In this document: positions 55,986 to 64,000 of the stretch, piece after piece | Layout of the letters: every line of letters starts with the position of its first letter | How positions within the stretch are numbered: position 1 is the first letter of the stretch | NCBI GenBank assembly: GCA_026874595.1 | Contig: CM049316.1 | Location: forward strand, 65,209,176 to 65,273,175 | Length of the DNA: 64,000 bases | Origin: Sipunculus nudus | Taxonomy: Eukaryota > Annelida > Sipuncula > Golfingiida > Sipunculidae | Direction of reading: 5' to 3' | Notes under the pieces: generated by a model | The model's database searches: none | What the model was told of the DNA's origin: nothing | The model's input: the letters and a program-made list of their open reading frames with translations, nothing else | Program-made: the position numbers and the translations under genes

Positions 55986-58900
55986 AAAAGATGAACAACA
56001 CAGTAATACAAGAGGTAGCCGTCATTGGTCTATGTAATATGCATCTAAGGTAATAAAATAAGTCAATGGTATTAGGTTTAAATACACTTAGCCGAGCACA
56101 TTTCTCAGTTTAACTCATTCGCCGTTGTCTTATTGATGGAGTTTAAATAAGAACATACGAAAGACGGCTTTCAGTAATATTAGATATTCGATGGATTTTC
56201 TATCACTTTCCTTTTCATTATCTTATGTACATGACACATTTATACAACATAGGGCTGTATATAACATTTGTTAGAAGATAAATGTAATGCTTAAAATCTT
56301 TAAATACAATCTCGTGTGTTAATTGTTTATAATGGGTTACACAACACTTCGATATTTTCTTTATTTTCAATGCCTCGTTTTGATACTTGATACCATTGAT
56401 ACTTAATACAGAAGATAATGATTCAGCTTTGAACACGGAAATTTTCAAACACTATCATGTATTCGGACTTTTCTTTGCTTTCAATGAATACAAACTAGTA
56501 ATCAGAACTACAAGTAAACGTTTCTTGATACTTGAACTGTATGCTGTACTGAATGTAGAGTATTAAATAGTCAATTTACCGGCTGACAAGGTATTCCGTG
56601 CTTTCCAATGAATAAATGATGACCAAATATTGAATATGGGATAGCCTTACACACGTTCCATACAAAAACCGTAGTTGATGTGTTATACTGCGGTGTCATC
56701 GCGCTTAGTAATCTAGTCAAATGGAAGCACAGTACTGTTAATAATTTATTAGAAATGTCATACACATATGTTGCCATTAATAAACATAACACTTCCCTAT
56801 GCCACTCTCCATTACGGACAACAAGCCTTGTGCATGTGTTCGTGTTTCGGGTTAGGTAAACCTATTAGCACGTGGTGGTGGTTATGTGCACAGAATTCAT
56901 CGAGAACAGAGACTAGGCCCTGATGTGATTGGCTGGTGAAAAGTGTGACGTCACAGGCAAAATTTATATAGAAATGAGTTAAATCTAGCAATACATGTTG
57001 TTTTTATACTTCCTTGCAAATCTAGGGGCTTGCAGTATCAGAAATACTAAGCTTTTGAAATGAAAAAGAGTTTTCAGTCACAAGGGTTTTCGCTGGTTGT
57101 GACGTCACTGCTGAGTTGAAAGTGCTCATCGATGCGCCAATAGTTTTTGAAAAAATCACACAAACTCAAGTTTTTGTTGAAAAATAAATGGCAAAAATGT
57201 TTTCTCCCTCCTGGAATTGGGTTCAGTATATGTATTAATATTTTTCATAGACAAGGATGCTATATGACAATGAAATGAGATTTGGAATACGTTTGCTTGA
57301 CCTTGAGCGATATTCAAGGGTGTATCTAACGACATTTTGCCTCTCTGATATAGGAGAGTCTGTGAATCTGTCAATGTCGCACTCGTCGTAATGTCGAGAG
57401 CTGAACTTAGAATGTAAATATTTTAGTCATTTTTGAAGCCTCATGGCCTACACTTATGCTGTCACGTAAGATTAACCAGACCAATCATTATATATGTTTT
57501 ATATTTTCTTACATCACCCTCCGTGTGTGAGAAATAATCGTAATAACTCAATATATCGGACCTCCCCCCTTGTATGTTTGTTTTATATTCGTAGCACTCG
57601 TAGCTTAATGTTAAAATTATCGGGTGTTTAAAACGATATCGGTGTAAAGGATGGATTGCCGTCGCAGAGTATTGTCCCGTATGACTTGTGTTACGAGTCA
57701 CGTAGGCTTACCAGTCCCATATAAATGCCTGATAAGTCGTGTATATTCACAGACAGAAGTTTTTGAAGCTTTAGTCAATAGGATACACAATTGGATAGAT
57801 ATAGAAAACCAGGTGAGTGCGTAATACATATGAGGTTACCAGTTGGGTCTGGTGTGGGCAATTCACAGGTCAGGTAAGTGCGCCCACGAGCCTCATCTTC
57901 GAATTTCCTAGGCACCAAGGGTGACTAAAATGTTAAATATACCTGAGCGTACATTTTAGTAACCACTCCATGCATGCACCTTGGTGGGATTCTAAGCTTG
58001 GTATGACCAGTGTCTTTAATAAAAGGAAGAAAACCCATCGGTATCTCGGTTATGTCATCTTTTAAAGACAAAACTCTGTTATGATAAGCTAATTACATAC
58101 GGTTAATTCCCAGTTTAAACTGTCTATAACCCTTATAACACGGGACCAGTACACAATGCATTGTGGCCGCTACGTATACATTCTTTCTGCTTCTGTCATG
58201 GCGGTTATGAGCAGTACGACCCTTGCCTTCTTTAACCATCAAACACAATACCTAAAGTAAAATGCACTTGCAGTTGTATTGAAAATAAGATATTTTGGCC
58301 ATGGTTTCTATGAAAAGGTGGTCTCATGGTGTCCACATATAATTATAAAGGGGGCCAGTAATTATTCAGTTCCTATTTTTTTATTTTAGTGTACATTTAT
58401 GTACATAGATAATTTTGGGTGAAAATACACTCATATTTTATGCATAACATTTCTTTCGGTATGATAAAGAAGTTCACTTAGTGAAAAAAGGTTACGAGAA
58501 AAAAATATTTCCGACACTAGCATGGTATGGAAAGTAGATCCGACACTAGCATGGTATATATGGAATGCAATACAAGGTTAGTTTGAAATCCTTGTATTTG
58601 CCCTTGTATTAGATGATGAAATGTACAATGGGGATGATAAAAATGAAATTTCAAATTCTGCCAAGAATCAGTCTAGCATCAAAATAGTCTTGTACAGTTT
58701 TAATTGAAAAAAAATAAATAAACATGAGAACAATTTACAACTGCAGAAAAAAATTAAGAATGTTTTGAAATAGTTACATAATTACAAACGGTTAAATCAC
58801 TGGACGCCTCCCACATGAGTTCGAATTTCGGGTTCTACATTTCAGTTCTCCCCATACAAATATATGTAATTTCACATGTACAGGTACTTCTTTTTGACGA

Positions 58901-59241
58901 TATGCAAAACTGGGGCTCGTTTGGGATGGCTCATGAAAACGGAACCAGATTGCCGAAGAGAGTGAAATTGTATCTATAGAACAGGTGTATTTTGGAGCCA
59001 AAATGGTGGGGCTATTATGTTTAAGAACAGTACTCTTTTCGTAATTTAAAAAAATCCAAATATTTCAAAAGTTTTTTTTGCAACTTGAAACTTTACAGAT
59101 TATACAATAATAGCATGGTTCATTAGAATATACCATTATTATTATTACCTGCCCGGATTATAGTTAAAATAAAAGGTTAATGGAGAGCTCCAGACACCAT
59201 AGTACATGCTTTCTTGCACCAGCTGACCTCTCATTCATATA

Positions 59242-59296
<55 letters not shown>

Positions 59297-60944
59297 GTAT
59301 AAATATATTAAATTCATTGACCTATATGTTTCAAGACGTTTCCTGGAACCCTGTTTATATCATTAATCTATTATCATCCACAATTTTCCTGCGAACTTCC
59401 TTACATCAATGAAGCTAATATAAAGCTACCCTTCCGAACAGTTTTCCATTATTTATTAAAATTCAGTGGAATAAAAATGGAAGCTTCATTTACGCAAGTT
59501 ATTTGACAAAGCCCTTGGCATAAGTGGTTGTTGGTATACATCTTTTAAAATCCGATGTCGGTGCGCTCTGCGAGGGGTTTACTATAACAATATTTATTAC
59601 TTATACGAGTACAGGTACGTTAATGCTGTTGTTAATACTGAGGTTGGCACATAGGAGACTGACTGGGGTTACATTAAAGTTACATTAACCTATCTAGGTT
59701 TTGCGTAAATGGTCCCCAAAAGCTGTTACAAGGAGCACTAGATACAACGGAAAATAGGTGTTTAGATTATCCAGATCTGATTTTTAATATGTTAATTATA
59801 TAAAATGTGACTGTTACTCTGTTGCACTGGGACGGAGGAGGCAGGGTTGCCTAGCAACATCTTGGTACACCTGTAGCCATGCATGTGGTTAATTGGAAAA
59901 GCATTTCTACGAATTCGTCCTGACCAATACACGTAATTGACTGAAAAAACGCCTGGGCATTCCATTGCCGTTAGAACTGCAGACAAACCGAAGCCGAACC
60001 GCTGATAACGGGACTGCTTGTATCAAATAACTAATTTGAAGGTAACCTACGAAAGAAGTAAACCATAGAGTTACAAATAAATGATGACATAACATTTTAA
60101 TAAAAACAGAGCCATTATGTTGTTACGGCAGCACGTGACAGCTCTTAAAAGCAAAATGCCCCATAAAATAATATTAATATTCTGATGTTTGGAAATCCTG
60201 CCGTATTATAACGAATTTCCCCAAACGCTTAATGAACAAGCCCTGAACAAATGGACCATTATGTTGTCGCATGAGAACGTGCCGTGTCGATAATGGCCGG
60301 TTCCTTGTCACGCAAGAAACCTCAAATATTAAATATCACCATCGCTGAGAGATAGGGAAATGGCTTGTGATAGGGACAAATGGCTGTGCCTGGCAATGGG
60401 CTTGTCAACACGCCATGCCCGTTCGAATAAACATGTCAACACCCTGGATGTAATTAGGACACCCGCACTGACACGCAAAACCTTAACTTGTTATGAAAGA
60501 GGCATTCATCACATCGACTTAACAATCATGGCAAACCATACAATGCAAGGCATTGTTTGCTTTGGATCCATAAAGATTTAGTAGGTACTACTTATTCCTG
60601 CAACCTTTCGATTGTAAAAATAAATGTAAAAAGTAGTGTTGTGAAAATAATTCATCTATATTTGAAGTTAAGCGTATAAAAGACGAATTTTAGGATGGTT
60701 CGCACAACCTAGCAATAACTATTGAGAATAATGGTGAACTAGGAAATCCCGTCATCACATTTGAGGAAACACACACACAAACATAAAAATGCAACGAACC
60801 ATTTCAATCTTTAATATTATCAGTATCGATATTTATATTATCTCAGTGACACATTATAGCTTTGACCTAATGATAATTGCGTAACAAAGCAACGAAACCC
60901 CACTACGATCACCGGATCACAGCCATCGCTCCACAGCTGAATTA
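55986..60944. other. No gene recognised; AT tract at 59238-59300
   Basis: Short frames on both strands (up to about 79 aa) without family motifs. GTGACGTCAC occurs at 56945-56954 and 57099-57108. The sequence ACACTAGCATGGTAT is duplicated at about 58514 and 58543. No mobile element was assigned. Confidence 0.45.
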
Positions 60945-61075
60945 CTGTGGTTAATTGGCTTCGTATTCACGATGCTTATTTTTCGCGATTTTCTGTTTCT
61001 CTTTGCTTCGACAGGAATTCATGTTTTTACGATCAGTAACCTACAACAAGTTAATCCATTGTCAGCCCATGGGGA
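60945..61075. mobile_element. TTCGCGA-type MITE (family G), partial copy
   Basis: TACTGTGGTTAATTGGCTTC, TATTCACGATGC and TTTTTCGCGATTTTCTG correspond to the left end of 3814-4181. Confidence 0.45.
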
Positions 61076-61471
61076 TTTGACCATCTAGCAGAGATATAAG
61101 AGGACATAAATGTCTATTTATATGCATGGACTAGTTTGAAAAAGTCCTTGATTGGAATCTGTGGCGCATGCGCAAAATTGCACCTCCGGACACACGGTAT
61201 TGTGATGGTGGAAAGAGACACGTGGACTCTGATTACTCAAAACGCAGCACCATAACAAGGTGGGAGGTACTTCCGTATGGAAGGTACTGAGACTGTGCTG
61301 GGATAGTTTTGCTGTAAAACTTTTATGTTAAGCAAAACTTACCTGAAAGTGTGAAAGAATAATCAAGATTTTGTTCCTTGTTATTTCCTTTGTTACGGAA
61401 CCTAACATAAACAGATCACGTATGCGTGATGAACACAAATTTTGTAATGGAGATAAAAACAAATCAGATTC

Positions 61472-62163
61472 TGTAACACTAGGCAGCGTGAAATGTCTGG
61501 GGGAATGAATAAAGAAGTCAGTGTTTTTTTTTTGTTAACAAGAAACCATAATTTATTCTTAAAACATCCCTAACATTAAAATACACTTAATCAATACAAT
61601 TATACAGTAAAACAGCGGTACAGCAACAAGTCAATACAATCACAGAGAAGATAATGTATCTGCACAGTATCTGGATACCAACACCATCACAACGATAAGT
61701 CCTTTAAATGTAAACTCTCGGAGAATGACAGTCCATTGGAAAGTTCTTGCAACAACCCAGAAAGTAAACTGAAGTCCAAATGTATAAAATCCAGGAGAAA
61801 GTCTGAAGAAAATCTATAATTGCCGCACACGTCGGATAAGGTCCCAGAAATTGACACACGCTTCTGCGTCCGCCGGGAAACTTCTCTGCTCTTTGCCCCC
61901 GGCTCTAAAACACAGCCCCTTTATATACTCTTCATTCCAAGCCGAGAATTTTCCACCTATAGAACATTCGAAGAATAATCCATTATGCACGGTAAGCACG
62001 CGTCATAGGAATTATCTAGAAGAACATAGCCGTGTGTATCCCCTCACACCAGAGTCATCACGTGACCCACGATCAGGAAAGCCCAAGGCTAACATGACAA
62101 CAAGAGTTCAACCAGTACGGATCAAACATAGAATGTAACAAACGGCCCGGTGAGGGTGTCACA
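61472..62163 (-). mobile_element. Possible solo LTR of a retrotransposon
   Basis: On the minus strand the segment begins TGTGACACCC and ends GTGTTACA, giving an 8-bp terminal inverted repeat with one mismatch and TG..CA ends. It has a TATA box TATATAAAG (complement of 61919-61927) and an AATAAA signal (complement of 61552-61557) about 80 bp from the end, in the order expected for U3, R and U5. It is less AT-rich than its surroundings. No target-site duplication and no internal retroelement sequence were found, so it could also be an unrelated repeat or a promoter region. Confidence 0.4.
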
Positions 62164-62937
62164 ACACGAGTTACGCCCGTGTGACACAATAAAAAGAGCA
62201 CCTGTAACACCTTCAAAGCCCGTCCAATCGGAACGCTGCGTTGCAAAAAAATATTGAGGACTTGCAAAACCCTGGGGTGCCGCGGCGCAGCGCAGCGTTC
62301 GCTGTGGGCTGTACTCTATAGGTATGCCGCTACTTTAAAAAATAAAGCGATTCATGCGAAATTGAAATGTTGAATAGAGTTTTTTTATCTTCTGCTCACA
62401 ACAATAACCATTGTTCGATTGCCAGTAAAAAAAGACTACATATGGTTTTAGTTCACTCGTTTAGCCTACATGTGCAGATGATAGCGAGGTAAGGGAGTTT
62501 TTTTTATTAATTACCATTGCTGGAATATTTATAAACTTTCTCTTGTTGGTAATGTATTATGAATGAATAATTTTCATTTAGACTGACTATTCAAATTATA
62601 CAATTGGTATTTTACATTTTTGCAGTTGGTGGTTTATTAGCCAGGTATCATTTAATCTTGCTTCATGTTAATTTAATTTCAGCCAATTGTTATTTAAGCA
62701 TTTTGTTGTTTTGATTTGAATTTGAAATGGATGGAGTCAATTTAAAGGTCAGTAAACACATCTGAGTTGCTGGGTAAATGTTAATTCATTTTATTTACGA
62801 GTTTCCTATTCACTATTCTGTAGTTTAAAAAAAAAATAGATTAGAAATAAGTTCCCAAAACTTAACTCATTGCGCATATGCACCCTTATCTGGGTAAACA
62901 TGTGATGCTATATCTCTTGACTGCCTAGTGTTACCCT

Positions 62938-62938
<1 letters not shown>
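62164..62938. other. No gene recognised
   Basis: A GC-rich patch GCCGCGGCGCAGCGCAGCG lies at 62279-62297. The rest is AT-rich and featureless. Confidence 0.5.
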
Positions 62939-62982
<44 letters not shown>

Positions 62983-63042
62983 CAGTCAGGATATATATAA
63001 GCAGTCAGGATATATATATATATATTTATATATATATATATA
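62939..63042. repeat. AT microsatellite with duplicated AGCAGTCAGGAT
   Basis: AT dinucleotides at 62939-62980, then AGCAGTCAGGATATATATA twice in tandem, then more AT to 63042. Confidence 0.9.
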
Positions 63043-63285
63043 TTGTACCTTGATTCGCTCCTTACGCAGCGGTCATAAACTCCGGTTGTCCGAGATTTCT
63101 TTCGTTTAAGCCGCTGCTTTTATAGCAGGATTATCCGGGTTCCACAAACATGGTTGGCATAGAGCAAAGGATTGTAATCAGACCAACGAGAGTAGGATAT
63201 TCAATTGTGCATCCTTCTCCAAATTTTCAACATGCGACACCCGCTCTTGTTGGTCTGATTACATCGGTTCTGGCACATGGCCAAG
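63043..63285 (+). mobile_element. Family F palindromic MITE, right part truncated
   Basis: ACCTTGATTCGCTCCTTACG, CAGCGGTCATAAAC, GGTTGTCCGAGATTTC and AAGCCGCTGCTT match the outer arms of 32233-32572. A perfect 15-bp inner inverted pair, TGTAATCAGACCAAC (63173-63187) and its complement (63249-63263), marks the centre. Inserted directly next to an AT microsatellite. Confidence 0.7.
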
Positions 63286-64000
63286 AAACATATGAAGAAA
63301 TTTACGTTCGAGCATCAAAATTATTTTTTTTATCACAAGTTCGTATGACCAGTTCCTTCGGAATATCACATTGTTTTAAATATAAAATTTTCTGTTACTC
63401 GTTTTCTATGAAGAAAAAAAAAGAGGATTTGTTGTATTAGGATGTACTGAGAGGAAATAATTTACCTGAGATGGAACGGATCATAGATACATGTTTACCC
63501 TTTTGGTTGCCATTAAATGTGGGTGCTTGTTTTTTTTTTCAGGACTAATCAACAGAATAATTGTTGATACTCATTTCTCAAGTCCAGGGAACGTCAGATA
63601 ATTACCACGATGTCAGTAAACCAAAGGGCAATTTTCTATTATGACCCGTTCTGTATAGCGTTACGATACCGTTGCATTCTTGGTAGGAAACGTTCTGTTA
63701 AAAAAAGCCTTATGTCTTAATATCAAATTATTTAAGACTAGTTTTTATGTATGTTTATTCCTCTTTCTCGGGAGATATTTCTCCCATAAAATATTGTTAA
63801 ACTAACAGTTGATGTCTTTATCGGCTAACAAGGGACTAGGAATCAATGTCTTCTGTTAGATTGCAAGGTTTCTACTTCAGGATTTGCATTATATATTCTC
63901 GGTGGTCATGTAGTCAGAGTTTCTTACTGTTGAAAAAGTACCGTTTTGCCCCAAAGATAATCCACATTTTTCTTCATAAAATCTAAATGAAAAACCCTTG
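63286..64000. other. No gene recognised
   Basis: AT-rich to the window end; no feature seen. Confidence 0.5.

Noticed and set aside
56945-57108. Pair of GTGACGTCAC palindromes as ends of a mobile element
   Set aside because: The flanking sequences do not form a convincing inverted pair and no target duplication was seen.

Overview
This is a eukaryotic, intron-bearing and strongly AT-rich window packed with repeats. It carries one gene that can be supported: a four-exon coactosin-like actin-binding protein on the + strand (coding 16842-38035, 143 residues). The repeat content points to a marine lophotrochozoan, most likely a bivalve mollusc. The evidence is tRNA-headed SINEs, many short palindromic DNA elements, and repeats ending in GGAC/GGACGG runs followed by a GCTATAGCTCA...TGAGCTAAAA tail, a form I associate with bivalve genomes. 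The species assignment is inference.

Left third (1-16.5 kb): no host gene is recognised. It holds SINE copies (1432-1800, 2430-2600, 5383-5790), a decayed satellite with polypyrimidine and poly-G tracts (3.1-4.85 kb), and a 5'-truncated Penelope-like retroelement (7849-9038). That element has a reverse transcriptase YRDD motif, a Cys-rich linker and a C-terminal GIY-YIG nuclease. About 570 bp past its ancestral stop, on the same strand, is a well-formed hammerhead ribozyme (9601-9664). Two hAT-like non-autonomous elements with target-site duplications follow (13275-13735, 14868-15300).

Middle (16.5-38.8 kb): the coactosin gene. Intron 1 is about 14 kb and contains a 3-kb minisatellite of 27-bp units (25812-28775). 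The array appears to have grown inside one copy of a dispersed element that also occurs at 0.99-1.26 kb and 48.39-48.79 kb. Three long palindromic elements lie in the introns: a roughly 0.93-kb foldback (29255-30182) and a 0.3-kb element (30492-30812) shortly upstream of exon 2, and a 0.34-kb element (32233-32572) that ends 28 bp before exon 3. All splice sites are GT-AG and the reading frame is intact across the four exons.

Right third (38.8-64 kb): no host gene is recognised. It holds a palindromic element (39848-40386), tandem repeats of 50 bp (41390-41620), 20 bp (43610-43938) and about 154 bp (45540-46785, carrying inverted AGGTCA/TGACCT half-sites), a foldback Tc1/mariner-like element flanked by TA (47156-48192), a deleted LINE fragment (52484-53060), further SINEs, and a possible solo LTR (61472-62163).

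Most open reading frames in the window are shadows of microsatellites, minisatellites or mobile elements and are not annotated as genes. Similarities were judged by eye; no alignment or database search was run.
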